From: Bemisia tabaci
Lineage: Eukaryota; Arthropoda; Insecta; Hemiptera; Aleyrodidae
Direction: 5' to 3'
DNA length: 64,000 nucleotides
Assembly (NCBI RefSeq): GCF_918797505.1
Contig: NC_092794.1
Span: 68,051,345-68,115,344 of the forward strand
The position numbers were made by a program, and so were the translations under genes. The notes below the pieces were generated by a model that saw nothing but the letters and a program-made list of their open reading frames with translations, had not been told where the DNA came from and made no database searches. Of the stretch, positions 22,438 to 33,675 are shown in pieces (within the stretch, counting starts at the first letter, position 1; every line of letters begins with the position of its first letter).

Positions 22438-22944
22438 AATTAACCTTCTATGGTACCAATAACGGCAATCTTAAGGATTATCCATTAATTATGCGCAAAT
22501 CTCAATCTTAGTCTTAGTAACTTAAAATTAATTGAACAAATTATTAAATCACGTCGAGGTCACCATGTTTTTTATTTTAAGAAATAATAACAATTGCAAG
22601 TACAACTGCACACACAAACTGCATTGAAAAGAAAAGAGGATGATAACATACAATTAGGTAATTTGCTATAAAACCATAGCAACATGCTATGATATACTCG
22701 ACCACTGGAAAGTGCTGCTCTCTAGTGTAGCAAACGAGGAACAATTAATCCTCAGTTGAATGAGGGAACGGAAATGTTCGACGGAGGAAAACTGTAACCC
22801 GCGAAAATTCAACTTTTAGACCTTGAAATCAATGGGATTTTGGCCGTTCCTCCGACGGCAACGAGAACCATCCATTTGTCGCCACGGACACTACCAATGC
22901 TAAAAGAAATCGATCGCAAAGAGCTCTCCCGAGTGGGCGAGCTC
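22438..22944. other. Gene-free AT-rich stretch
   Basis: No gene or shared repeat recognised. Confidence 0.5.
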
Positions 22945-23415
22945 AAAATTAAGCGTTGCAAGCACACGGGATAACACTACAAACCTAACGGGGATACTTC
23001 ACGCATTGCGCAATGCGTGAAGTATCCCTGTTAGGTTTGCAGGCGCCAGTGCGCAATGCGTGAAGTATCCCTGTTAGGTTTGTAGGCGCCAGTGCGCAAT
23101 GCGTGAAGTATCCCTGTTAGGTTTGTAGGCGCCAGTGCGTCGCCGCTCCGCTTTGTGTTAGGTTCTAATATTTAATCTCGCGGAGTCAGCGTTTTTCAAC
23201 TCATGATTTTGAAATGTTTGCACATCCTGTATGGATTATTCTCATTTTAATTGATGAAAAAAATAGATATTAAAGGAAAATATACCGTGTGTTTAGTAAA
23301 TATTAAGGTGGTTCCGTATCAAAATTTTGTTCGTGTCCTTAATCCTGAATTGGTTTCCCTTTTAAGGAAGTATTTGTATCATAAAAATTAAGCGTTGCAG
23401 GCACACGGGATAACA
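22945..23415 (+). mobile_element. Composite insertion: HP copy C fragment plus copied 57-bp segment, in a 32-bp direct repeat
   Basis: The flanks 22945-22976 and 23384-23415 (AAAATTAAGCGTTGCA, then RGCACACGGGATAACA) agree at 31 of 32 positions. Between them lies an HP fragment (22977-23328) that starts inside the palindrome arm and ends at GGTGGTTCCGTATCAAAATT. The 57-bp segment copied from 21458-21514 follows at 23329-23385. The copied segment overlaps the right flank by an A-rich microhomology. Neither HP terminus is present. Confidence 0.85.
23008..23136. repeat. Three tandem 43-bp copies of the HP palindrome right arm
   Basis: Units start GCGCAATGCGTGAAGTATCC at 23008, 23051 and 23094 and end GTAGGCGCCAGT. 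The first unit together with 22976-23007 forms the usual palindrome (one left-arm change, AACGGGG for AACAGGG). Confidence 0.95.
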
Positions 23416-24695
23416 TGTGTAAGGTTCGTGGACGTATCGCCACTCCTTCAAATTTTTACCTCAATAATTGCAGTAATGAAAGTAATTAGGTGCTCGATGC
23501 CCGATTGGTTGCGGTTGAACAGGGGGCACTGGAGGTTAGGTGTCGCAGAGAGCCGGGGAATGATATAAAGCGACTTATATCTATGTCCTTGCAGTATCTA
23601 AATGGAATTTCAATACCAAAATCTGTAAGATGTCCACTCTTAATAGTTTACCATAAAAAAATGTCTCTGAGATAACCTTTTATCAACAAAAGTGCAGTTT
23701 TAGAGATTACCGAGACATGAACAAATATTTCGTTGCATCCTCACCGGATAGCTGCTCGGATGAAAAAAAAACAACTTAATTTTTCCTAAGTACGCGCATA
23801 TTAACTTTTGCTGACTTTTAATCCGAGAAATTCCCAGCGATTGCGATTTTCCGGACGAGTTGCCTGCTTTTCCAGTTGCTGCGCATTCCCTAAACTCTCT
23901 GATTTATGCTTTTTTAATTCGCCGAGATCCCTGATGATGGATTATGCATGTGATGAGCAAAGTATGCATTGTTGTTGAATGATTTTGAGTCAATATTTCT
24001 CTCTTGTGGATAAATTTTAATCGCTTATTGCACTTTAGGTTTTTTTATTTATTTTCAACACACAATTATGCGGACTGTGCGCTCTATCGGCGACTAGCAA
24101 AGTGATGTTAAGAGAGCAACTCTTGCTAACTCTTGGGGTCTGTTGGGAGGGAGTCGGGAGTCCTATCACTGACCATAGAGGCCTGTGTTGCGGGCCAAAA
24201 ACGGCTGGTTTTGTTGATAAATTGCTGAGAGGCTGATAAGATTACTCAACTTCTGAAGTTGAACTCTCGGCAAAACTGGTAATGGACTTTTGGGATTGCT
24301 CTATTCGTGATAATTTATAGAAGCAAGCCCCGTTGTCTCGATCTGCGCCATTGCAAACTCCTTGGCGAATTTCGTCTCTAATGAAGGAGCCTAGCCACTA
24401 ATTATTCTCGAAATTCAATCGGTTTTTTGAGCACGGGGGTGAGTCAAAATTTTCCGCATTTCGAAGTAGCAACGCCTCTTCATTTTTGTCTTTATCTGCA
24501 GCTGAAACAAAGAGACTTGTAAAAGCAGTCCGAAACGGAAACGACAAACGCAAACACAGGAAAATGCGGAAACAAGGCTAAAATACAAAATACACAGGCA
24601 GGACGTGTTGGTACCTTCCGGCACCATTATCAACTGCTGAAATATAATTAAAAATAAAAAAGAAATTAAAATAAAAATCCAACAAACGGCGTTAG
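23416..24695. other. Gene-free stretch
   Basis: No gene supported. A 47-codon open run on the - strand near 23805-23950 looks protein-like (ELKKHKSESLGNAQQLEKQ) but is short enough to be chance. Confidence 0.4.
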
Positions 24696-25579
24696 ATTTC
24701 CAATAGATTCTATAGCAGGCCACACAATTACTTATAGTCTTTTATAGTCGATGGCAACTAAGCAACAGCCAGGCGATAAAGTGTATGCGAAACGTTACTA
24801 ATTACGGGTGCTAGGACTTCGTGAGTTTTTGGACTACCGCTCTCTTTCTGGGCCGTAGTATCTTGATTTATTTGTGAGGAAAGCTCCGTGCTTTTGAAAG
24901 ATGCCTACCATTCCTACTATGTTGGAGCGCATTCAATTTCGTACGATACTGTGCAATACCTCTGGTGTGAAATAGTTGCTTCGAGCACTGTGTCCGCGGA
25001 GAGCCGGGCAACCAGAGTGACAGCAGTGACACGCGCATATGCGTCTACAAACCTAACAGGGATACTTCACGCATTGCGCAAAGCGTGAAGTATCCTGTTA
25101 GGTTTGTAGGCGCTAGCGCGCGTTTTGCGCTGGCAGCACCATGCTCCAGTTTGTGTCAGGCTCTAATATTTAAACTCATGGAGTCAGCGTGTTTCAACTC
25201 ATAATTTTGAAACGCTTCCACACTCTGCATGGATTATTCTCATTTAAATTGATGAAAAAATGTATGTATCAAAGGAAAATATAATGTGTGTTTTGTAAAT
25301 ATTAAGGTGGTTCCGTATCAAACTTAATGATTTCCAAAGCACACGAATTTCTACACAATTTTTTATAGCTTTTTACAGCCGATGGCGATAAACTGTATAT
25401 CCTGTTGATAGGAACTATAGCCTGGCTGTATAATTTTTTATCGCTTCGAATATCCCGGCTGCATGAATTTCTTCGGTTTCTACAGTCAGCTGTATGATTT
25501 TTTATCGTCTCTCATAGCCGGCTATAAGAATACCTTTAGTATTTTGAAACGCAGCTCCTATTGCCAATTTTTACCAAGG
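24696..25579 (+). mobile_element. HP-family copy D, almost full length
   Basis: Starts at ATTTCCAATAGATTCTATAG, about 60 bp inside the expected left terminus, and runs through the body, the palindrome (25041-25113) and the AGCCGGCT-type subterminal repeats to the right terminus GCCAATTTTTACCAAGGA. Body blocks match 32446-33353 in order. No coding capacity. Confidence 0.9.
25041..25113. repeat. Palindrome of HP copy D, slightly imperfect
   Basis: The left arm GCGTCTACAAACCTAAC is complete. The right arm has lost one C (TATCCTGTTAGG for TATCCCTGTTAGG), a deletion shared with copy E, and has GCAAAGCG at the centre. Confidence 0.9.
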
Positions 25580-26274
25580 AATTGATAAAACTTTCAAAAC
25601 TCACTTTGAACTTTCTCTCTCTTTTTTTTTTAATGTCGTAGTTTTCTTTAATTTTTGTTACAGAAGGCATGAGTCCAACTTTTAAAATTAGCCTTAACGG
25701 GGTTTTAAACATTTCCCCACCAGAAATCATATTTGAGAACTTTCAAATAGATGGCCCATCCTTCAATTTTTCCAGAAAATGTTTTGTCATCCTGATTGAC
25801 AAGAAAATCAATTTCGTACCTCTCCCGTGAATCTTAGTCTTGTGCAATCACACCCTTCTATTAGAGACCGATTCGATGATACGGTTCCATAAATTTTACC
25901 CAACATTAGTCCCTAAAAATCTGACGCAAGAATATTGATTAGTTTCGTTCTGAAGAAATAAAAAAATAGCGGGCTAGTATTCTCTCAAATTATGAGGCAC
26001 TTTTCCATCGCCTTTGTTAATGCGTAGCTGTTAATGATCAAACTCCTACAATACTAGATTTCTAGTATACCATTGGCGGTGTGAAAGCAAAAATAGCTCG
26101 CTATTAGCTAGAAGTTAAGTGCAACGTTGAATTGAGTAAAGTCATGCAGCAATGTATTTAAAGGAAAAATTGTGCAATAATTCCGACGCACCCACACCAG
26201 AACAAATATACCGACGGCGCATACATCGGAGTCCGCAATCACATATCTCGCTTGCGGTGTCTGAAAATCTCCGC
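25580..26274. other. Gene-free AT-rich stretch
   Basis: No gene or shared repeat recognised. Confidence 0.5.
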
Positions 26275-26487
26275 AACTATGTTATTTTTTAAAGGAGAAC
26301 AAATTGACATCATTCCTCGAAGTTTTTACAGACTTTTCTTCGCACAGAGAAAAAAAATCACGGCAGTTTTTAATGAATTGCCGTTGAGTAGTTTTCCGTT
26401 TAAAATATAAAGAATGGCAGGAAGTCTGCGACGCGACGTCCCAAACCGAGTTATGTGATTGGCAACTTACACCGTCGATATAACGAA
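26275..26487. mobile_element. CGATGG-family element, diverged copy 1
   Basis: Shares with 30408, 41331, 45848 and 63262 the blocks GGCAGGAAGTCTGCGACG (inverted), CCGTTTAAAATATAAAG, TTTTTACAGACTTTTCTTCG and ACACCGTCGATAT. Roughly 210 bp remain and the ends are uncertain. Confidence 0.6.
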
Positions 26488-27028
26488 ACTGCACCTAATC
26501 CAATACGAATCAATTAAAATTTGAATAAGAAACAAGTTCTTGATAGGTAAACGGATACAATTTTACCGAAGATTGTTAAGAATGAAGCGGGTGCTTTTCA
26601 TATTTAAGGGAACCATTATCGAGTGGAAGGTGATGAAACGGGTACCGTGATGGGTGTTGAAAAGGGGTGGGGGTATTGCAATCTTTTTACGTTGTTTTTC
26701 AAGACACGGGAATATCCACAGGAGTTTTTCAGCGTTTCAACAGTATGAGCGTTTCTCTCGCTTCGCCCTCTTCCTCTTTTTACTGAATACTCGGTGAACG
26801 GCTCGCAGCCCTTTAACGACTTCCATACCTAGTCTGAACAAAAGTCTGCATTTAGGACTGAGCTGCACTCAAAGAAGTTTTCCCTACGGGCGTCCTTTGA
26901 GGCAGCCTGTTATGCCAGGTTCGAGCGGAAGGAAAGCGGGATTGTTTGATTAAAATTTCATAGCTGGAGGAGTCGGTTTTTATACGAGCTCTTTTTTTTA
27001 ATTAGTTCGATCTATTTGGTATAGGGCG
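26488..27028. other. Gene-free stretch
   Basis: No gene or shared repeat recognised. Confidence 0.5.
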
Positions 27029-27370
27029 AGTTAACTAATTAATGCCTTGAGAACGGCTACCCACTCTCTTCTAAGTAACTTCTGCATAGAATGAAGTAAA
27101 ATTGTGTGTCGAGAAAAGTTACTGAATTTGAAATTTACATTTAAACCCCACCAAAACGTAAAGTATTCTTTCAAATAGTTTAAAAATGTTATGGGATTGC
27201 TGTCATGTCAATTTTGACGATGAAAAACTGTTGAAAATGCTGTCAACAAATCTTCTCAAATACTGATCTTAACTAATTAATGCTTTAAGAATGGTTACTT
27301 GATTACTTTATCTCTCTCGCATGACTTAAGAACGAAATGAAGTAAAATTGTGCGTCGAAGAAGGTTATGT
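27029..27370. repeat. Diverged direct duplication, about 238-bp spacing
   Basis: AGTTAACTAATTAATGCCTT..GAACGGCTAC at 27029 recurs as CTTAACTAATTAATGCTTTA..GAATGGTTAC at 27268, each followed about 40 bp later by ATGAAGTAAAATTGTG.GTCGA. The copies are old. Confidence 0.65.
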
Positions 27371-27623
27371 ATGTGTAGTTCAAATCCCATATTTAAAACC
27401 AGATTTAAACTAGGGGCATTATCGTGTTTCTCGCCAAGTTTTATGCAACAAAAAGTACTTAAATTGTAAGTTACCGCGGCATGCAAGAGCTCCAGTGACT
27501 GAAAAGTGACGAAAACATGTCCTTCCTCTTGACCTTTGCCTACAAAAATACAATTTTCGATAAAATACCGCTGAAACTTCAATTTAGTCCAGTTCTTGAA
27601 AATACAACTGGGCCTTCCTCACA
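27371..27623. other. Gene-free stretch
   Basis: No gene supported; the 95-codon frame on the - strand (27295-27582) has no recognised motif. Confidence 0.4.
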
Positions 27624-27790
27624 TGGCGCACATTGAGAGAGGTCGAACATGATGTAGACCTTTTAAAAGCGTATAACCTCCTCAGTAGGAAAAAGTAGAT
27701 ATTGAGCAAGTGGTTCCATTATTAGATTTCTCGTAAAATTTTCTGTGAGAGGTGTCCCCTTAAAAATGCCACGAAATGAAAACACTTTCT
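27624..27790. mobile_element. GTCGGAC-family foldback, truncated copy
   Basis: Left end GGCGCACATTGAGAGAGGTC and the inner GGTTCCATTATTAG and AGGTGTCCCCTTAAAA blocks match 18532-18770 and 47799-48033. The right terminus is missing. Confidence 0.55.
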
Positions 27791-28602
27791 TTTAACGCAC
27801 TCAAAAGCGAATACCTCTCAATCTATCTATCTCCCTCAAGCAGGTCGATGAACTTCCCTCATCTCATTTTTGTGTGATCGAAGAGGTATTAGTTACTGTT
27901 GAAAGGGGGAAAGGGAAGGTCTCACGGTAAGGTTTTTAATTATGCGGCCCTTGTTGAAAAAAAGGTCCCCCGGGGCAAATACGCTGCCTACTTGCTGTCA
28001 TATCATGGACTTAATTTGTTAAGAGCTTATTTTTAGCGGTCCTGCAGTTTGATTGATCCTCTACTTGAGCATTGTTGTCTGAACTCTCAATAACTACGCT
28101 TGGAAATTGCGTAACTCGATTGCGGTATTCCAAATCCCCTCTTCATTTATTTATTCCAAAGGAAAAGAGACACATTTTTTCATCGTCTTGTCTCGTCGAG
28201 GTAAAAAATATGCGCGCAGATACCTTACCGCGCGCCGAGCGGACGCGTTGTTTATCTCAACAACTGGATACAGCTATTCGTGTTTGAAGGATGTCCGTAT
28301 TGCAGATGCGAAAAACTGAAGGCGCCCTGAATGCTCTCGCGCTCACAATAATAATGTCAAATATAAGGTTGTTGCAAGTTTTTGATCTGCGAGAAGGATC
28401 GCCTCTGCGATCCTTCTCGACTCTTCTCGGCTGCTTTTTCTGATTGGTTCAACAAATAATGTGTTTCATGATGGCAACTCACATGCAGATGTGTAAAATT
28501 TTACCCGAATAATTTGCCGACATTTTATGAGCACAGATTTGTCCATTCATGTATTAAATATGCATACGTTTAAAAAATTGTTTTCATTTTCTGTCTTTAC
28601 AG
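27791..28602. other. Probable intron or intergenic DNA upstream of the 28603 exon
   Basis: No repeat family seen. The last 22 bases (TTTTCATTTTCTGTCTTTACAG, 28581-28602) form a strong polypyrimidine tract and AG acceptor. Confidence 0.5.
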
Positions 28603-28656
28603 GTCTAAACCCAAAATGGACGTTTTAAAGCGGGAGGTCTCAGCTCTGGAAAAATC
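28603..28656 (+). CDS. Candidate 54-bp exon with start codon (partial gene)
   Basis: A textbook acceptor (pyrimidine-rich tract ending TTTACAG) precedes it and a consensus donor GTAAGT (28657-28662) follows. ATG at 28616-28618 sits in a good context (CCAAAATGG). Read from there it encodes MDVLKREVSALEK plus two bases of the next codon, an amphipathic, coiled-coil-like start. The frame is also open upstream (SKPK before the Met), and 54 is a multiple of three, so it may equally be an internal exon. The partner exons are not identified. If it is the first coding exon, one of the CpG-rich islands upstream could hold the 5' UTR exon. I do not recognise the protein. Confidence 0.5.
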
Positions 28657-29456
28657 GTAAGTGTTGTCTTCATCATTATGTTTATCTTTACTCTTTTGCG
28701 ATAGTAGTTGAACTATAACCTCTTTGATTTTTGCTCCCCGTGTTTTTTCTTCGAACAAAACGGACCGGCAATTCTTTTTATATCACCAGTTGCTATTAAT
28801 TTTAATTGTTTAGGATCAGATTTTTAAAGTCAGGGCTACAAAGAGGCATAATTTCATCGCTGTCAAGTTAACTTGTGAGCTGGTTCTTGATTTCAAAGGT
28901 TTTCCTGCATGCTTCAACTGGAATTTTTAAGATATTCACGAGAGATGTAATAAAGAGAAGATTTTTGAGTGCTATACGTGGCACATAAAAATAAGTTTTG
29001 TTGCGGAGAGGCGATTTCTGCAAGCCACGCTTGAATGATGAGAAATTCTGCAATAATGGCATATTTTCTAACTTTTGAGAGCTTTCTGAGAGCGTTTGCT
29101 TTGTTCTTTACTTCAAGTTCTCTCGACGAAGGTATATCCTTATTTTATGAATCCTGTCTATTCTCACATTCTAGATGGATTTATGAATCCCCCTGCTACT
29201 ACGCGGTGACTACCTGAAACATATGAACATACCATAAGATAAGATTGATTCTTATATTTAATTTCAAAAGTCCTCAAGCGCCGTGAAAATGCAAGTTGGT
29301 AATTGATTGAAATTTACCTTTTTTGAGCAAAATTAAAGATTCACTTAATTGTACGGATAATTAATTACTACCTATACCGATATTGATAGAATACACACAA
29401 CTTGGACAGTTTTTTAAGAGTTTTCGCAGGTCCGTCGGAAGGGCGAGGCGACTCAC
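28657..29456. other. Probable intron DNA
   Basis: AT-rich, no shared repeat recognised, follows the candidate exon's donor. Confidence 0.4.
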
Positions 29457-29709
29457 CTGCCGTGCTAAAGAAGAACGCCGTATGAACCTTCAGACGTTCC
29501 CAAGTTTCCGTTGATAAAGGGCGAATTTACTGAGACAATTTTGAATATGTTTTTCCCAAATTTTCAGACAATTTTTTACGCTATTTAATTTAAAATACCT
29601 GAAAATTTTGAGGAAAATCATGCGTAAATGTCGTCAATAATACATGTTTTATCAAGGGAAATCTGGCTACTCTAGAATGTTCATACGGCGTTTTTCCTTA
29701 GCACGGCCG
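29457..29709. mobile_element. 253-bp CTGCCGTGCT-family MITE, copy 1
   Basis: Starts CTGCCGTGCTAAAGAAGAAC and ends GGCGTTTTTCCTTAGCACGG. Terminal repeats include CGCCGTATGAACCTTCAGAC. Exactly 253 bp, as in the copies at 41523 and 42061. Flanking TCAC/TGAC match at 3 of 4 positions, an eroded 4-bp target duplication. Confidence 0.85.
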
Positions 29710-30407
29710 TGACTCTGGGCTCTGGGCTCTGGGCCCGGCACCAAGCGTTCACTTAGAAATTTTCGCGTTTTTTAACCTCAATTTTTCCTCAGTGAATGCT
29801 ACAAGGGCACTGTGACAAAACGTGATCTGGCTGTCTCCTCGAAGCGTGAGCTGTATGAGTATGGAAAAAGAAGGGGGAAATTATCACATGATAGGGACTC
29901 ATCCGTGCGAAGGATCAAAAACTGACAGGGCGTATTATCCAACAAGTGTGTCGGTGAAGGAGCAGAGGGGAGCTTGTTAGCAACGTTTAAAAGTTGCAGG
30001 TGCTTTGTCGGGATGACTTGCTACGATAGACTTTAACGCTTGTTTCGGAGCTGTCACATACTCCCTTTCTCAGCGGGAGCGGTAAATATTTATTTCCGAC
30101 TTCTCATTTTTCTTACTGGAATCAAATTTTTCTGCAAGTGTGTGTTGCTCCCCAGGTAAAGACATTAAAAAATAAAGAAATAAAAAAAGAAGGAAAAAAC
30201 TCTTAAGACTTTTATTATACGGCAAAAAAACAATATTTAACATTATTTATAGAATGAAGCGTAAACTGGAAAGTTCCGGGACCGCCCAATTCAGCTAAGA
30301 AAGCAATGGAAATAATAAATAAGGTGCTTGGATAAATTGTGTTAATTGGGTAAAATTTCGTGAATAAGAGTAGTGCCAACACCTCTCTCCTAAAGCATAA
30401 TAAATAA
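29710..30407. other. Gene-free stretch
   Basis: No gene recognised. A short triplicated CTCTGGG occurs at about 29710-29735. Confidence 0.5.
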
Positions 30408-30661
30408 CGATGGTGAGTCTACCAGACCATGTATCTCGGTTTGCAACGTTGTAGATTTCCTGTCACTTTTTATTTTTTGAATGGAAAACTACGTAGCGCT
30501 AATTTTTGTAAACCTCCATGGTTTTCTGCTCTCCTCGAGAAAAACCATGTGAAAACTTGAAAGAATGATATTGATTTATTCTCCTTCGAAATAATAAAAT
30601 GAGAGCGGAGATTTTAAAATACCGCAAACGAAGTATATGATCTGGTAGTTTCACCGTCGAT
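30408..30661. mobile_element. CGATGG-family element, copy with visible inverted ends
   Basis: The left end GATGGTGAGTCTACCAGACC then ATGTATCTCGGTTTGC is mirrored by the right end CGCAAACGAAGTATATGATC then TGGTAGTTTCACCGTCG. About 254 bp. Lies directly next to the following foldback at 30665. Confidence 0.75.
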
Positions 30662-30664
30662 AAG

Positions 30665-30923
30665 TGGATTGCATTTTGCAAAAAGGAACTAGGAGTATTG
30701 CAATGTTGCTATGATTGTGCAACTTCATCCATTGCCATATAATTATTGAAATCCTTAAAAAATGTGAAATTTACACGGTAATTTTTATCTTAAATTTACA
30801 ATTTTGAGCGAGTAAAATGAAAATTGTTAATCGATAATTAGGTTTTTCTTCCAAGGCAAAAGAAGTTGCACAATCTTAGCAGCATTGCAATACTCCTGGT
30901 TCCTTCTTGCAAAATGCAATCCA
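30665..30923. mobile_element. ATTGCATTTTGC / AAGGAAC foldback, complete copy (259 bp)
   Basis: Starts TGGATTGCATTTTGCAAAAA and ends GCAAAATGCAATCCA. The inverted arms are about 60 bp and include GGAACTAGGAGTATTGCAAT and GTGCAACTTC. Related ends occur at 9396, 32086, 43830 and 62600. Confidence 0.85.
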
Positions 30924-32085
30924 GGTAATGTATGTCTTGTTGGAGGAACAAAAATTTAAACCTCCGTTTGTCGGCTCCAACTTGAGGTTTGGTTCCTTGC
31001 TGCTCTACTCTTTCCATTTTTGTACATCCTGAGTGCACGATCGTGGCACTAATGTAATTTCAAAGTATGTTAGGAAATTCTAAGTACTTAATCGGCAGCG
31101 AAGAAGGATTTGATTTTTCCATGAATTTTAAGATTCATACGGTTCCGCGAGGTACCGGAGCAGTGGAAAGTATCACTGCCTAACCGGGTAAAGTTTGGAA
31201 AGTTGTCTCGAATTCCAACGAAAAAGAGTGCTTGCACGTAGCAAGAGTCCCCTTATCCGAGAATTCTCTCTGAAATGTTGACAACTGTAAAGGAAATAAA
31301 GCAAAGTAACTTTTATAAAGGGCTGAATATGAGTCAAAGTTTGGAGGCACGAGGGATTTTTAAAACATTTTTTCGCTAGGCTTTAGACCCTTCGAATGAA
31401 AGTCTGTGAAATATTGTCAAACTTTGACACATAATCTAATGATATTTCGTGATGTTCGATTCGAATTTAGGATTGGTTAGTCCGCATATTCCGAAGAGCT
31501 TTTGTAACTTCATGAGTAATCTCGATTTGTATACAGGCAGCTTGACAATATTGGCCATTTAGAAAATATACTCTCCAATTTTCGGCCTTGCTGAAGTACC
31601 AATGAGGAATTATAGGCTTTCAGAGACATGTAGACCGGCCCCTTGTTGATCCACGTTTTACACATCCTAAAATTTTGACATTATTTTTGTTTTCCTTTAA
31701 AGTTTCATATGAGAAAGCGGTGAGTTCGCAAAAATTGACGTCATTTTAGACAAAACAGCAGTAAGTTCACATTATTCTACAAGAGAGCTGTACGTACTGC
31801 TGTCTTGAGTAAAATGATACAATTTATTGCAAATCTGTAACGTGAAAATTTGCGTGTTGCGTATGATCAAAACAGAACTACGCGAGAATGAGGACGATAG
31901 GATACACTAGTAGTCTCACCCAACATGAAATGAGTGTGAACAATTTTTTATACAGTCGAAGATGAAATTATCGGATTTTTGGTCATCCGAACCATCGGAT
32001 GTTTTACGAAGAATGGAGGATTCGTTGAATAAAATTATCGGCTCGCACGTCATGCGCCAACCGGCTCAATTTTTCGTACTTCATA
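30924..32085. other. Gene-free AT-rich stretch
   Basis: No gene or shared repeat recognised. Confidence 0.5.
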
Positions 32086-32224
32086 TGGATTACATTTTGC
32101 AATAAGGAACCACTATTTCTGGTATATTTTAGAAACATCATACATGCCATTGATTTACCTATGAAGATATATGCTTCTAGGGGAAATCCAGAGATAGTGG
32201 TGCCTTATTGCAAAATGTAATCCA
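32086..32224. mobile_element. ATTACATTTTGC / AAGGAAC foldback, short copy (139 bp)
   Basis: TGGATTACATTTTGCAATAA to its inverse ending GCAAAATGTAATCCA, arms of 37 bp with about two mismatches. TA lies on both sides (CATA / TATC), consistent with a TA target duplication, though two bases is weak evidence. Confidence 0.85.
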
Positions 32225-32445
32225 TATCGTCCTCTCTCAGACGAAGGCATGGAGGTTCATTCCAAGGTTGCAAAATTGACCCAAACTCTTTAATTTTTTT
32301 ACAGCATTGTATCTGAGCAATTTTTGTCCAACCTTCATCTGATTTTTCCATGAGTTAAGAAAGAAAATCTTTGACAAATTCAGCCAGAGATCCTCATACA
32401 AGTGCAATTTGCAAAAGGAATGCTGGCAACTTTGAAGTGTAGTTA

Positions 32446-33353
32446 CCCTGGTGAAAATTGGCAGTAGAATCTTTGCTCCAAAATACCATAGACCTACAGC
32501 CGGCTGTAAGATTTTCAATAGCTTCTATAGCCGACTACACAATTACTAATAGCCTCTTATAGTCGACGGCGATTAAGCAACAGCTATGCGATAAAGTGTA
32601 TGCTACACGTTACTAATTACGGATGCTAGGACTTGGTGAGATTTTGGACTACCTCTCTCTTTCTGGGCCGTAGTATCTTGATTTATTTTGCGAGGAAACC
32701 TCCGTACTTTTGAAAGATGCCTGCCATTCCTAATATGTTGGAGCGCCTTGAATTTCGTATGATACTGTGCAATACCTCTGGTGTGAAATAGTTGCTTCAA
32801 GCACTGTGGCACGCTACGGCGGGCGGGCAATGGCGCCTACAAACCTAACAGGGATACTTCACGCATTGCGCGATGCGTGAAGTATCCTGTTAGGTTTGTA
32901 GGCGCTAGCGCGCGTTTTGCGCTGGCAGCACGCGGCTCCAGTTTATGTTAAGCTCTAATATTTAATAGAGTAAGCGTTTTTCAACTCATGATTTTGAAAT
33001 GTTTGCACATCCTGTATGGATTATTCTCATTTTAATTAATGAAAATAAATATGTATTAAAGGAAAATATCATGAATATTTTGTTAATATTAAGGTGGTTC
33101 CGTATCAAACTTAATGATCTCCAAAGCACACGAATTTTTACACAATTTCTTATAGCCTTTTACAGCCGATGACGATATACTGTATATCCCATTGATAGGA
33201 ACTATAGTCCGGCTGTATAATTTTTTATCGCTTCGTATGGCCCGGCTGTGTGATTTTCTCCGCTTTTTACAGCCAGGTATACGATTTTCTATCATCTTCT
33301 CTAGCCGGCTTTAAGAATTGAAACGCAGCTTCTATCGCCAATTTTTACCAGGG
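32446..33353 (+). mobile_element. HP-family element, copy E, full length (908 bp)
   Basis: The only copy with both termini and the whole body. It starts CCCTGGTGAAAATTGGC and ends GCCAATTTTTACCAGGG. The left end continues AGTAGAATCTTTGCTCCAAA and the right end is its imperfect inverse. Both sides carry AGCCGGCTGTAA-type subterminal repeats, five or more on the right, often beside TTTTTATCG. The palindrome is at 32832-32906. TA flanks both ends, possibly a 2-bp target duplication. It has no open frame for a transposase, so it is non-autonomous. I do not assign a superfamily. Confidence 0.9.
32832..32906. repeat. Palindrome of HP copy E
   Basis: GGCGCCTACAAACCTAAC...GTTAGGTTTGTAGGCGCT with the same one-base right-arm deletion as copy D and one centre change (GCGCGATG). 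Confidence 0.9.
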
Positions 33354-33675
33354 TAGGTTGTTTCGTGAGGGAAACTGCGACACGTGCACTTCATCTCGGT
33401 ATCTACGATAAAAATGGGCTCATCGAACTTTTGAATGTCGCGATCAAAAGTAAGAGGCACCGCTGATTTTTGATCAACACAAATCTTGTTAGATCAAACC
33501 TTGATCCAACAAGATCCGACTATGAAAAGACATTTCCCCCACTTTATTCTTTGCTTGCGATGCATCTTGATTCGTCTATAATCTTGATAAAACCCTCGGG
33601 ACGCTGCTTAATTTCGACCAGCAACATTCAACAGTCGCATCGACGACCCATTTTGATCTTGGAAACCAAAGCCCT
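33354..33675. other. Gene-free stretch
   Basis: A 128-codon + frame (33470-33856) begins here but runs into the following inverted repeat; not supported as a gene. Confidence 0.4.

Noticed and set aside
22976..23136. CRISPR-like direct repeats
   Set aside because: Three adjacent 43-bp copies without unique spacers, derived from a palindrome arm; eukaryotic context.
32446..33353. Assigning the HP family to piggyBac because it starts CCCT
   Set aside because: No TTAA target site at either full-ended copy, and no transposase.
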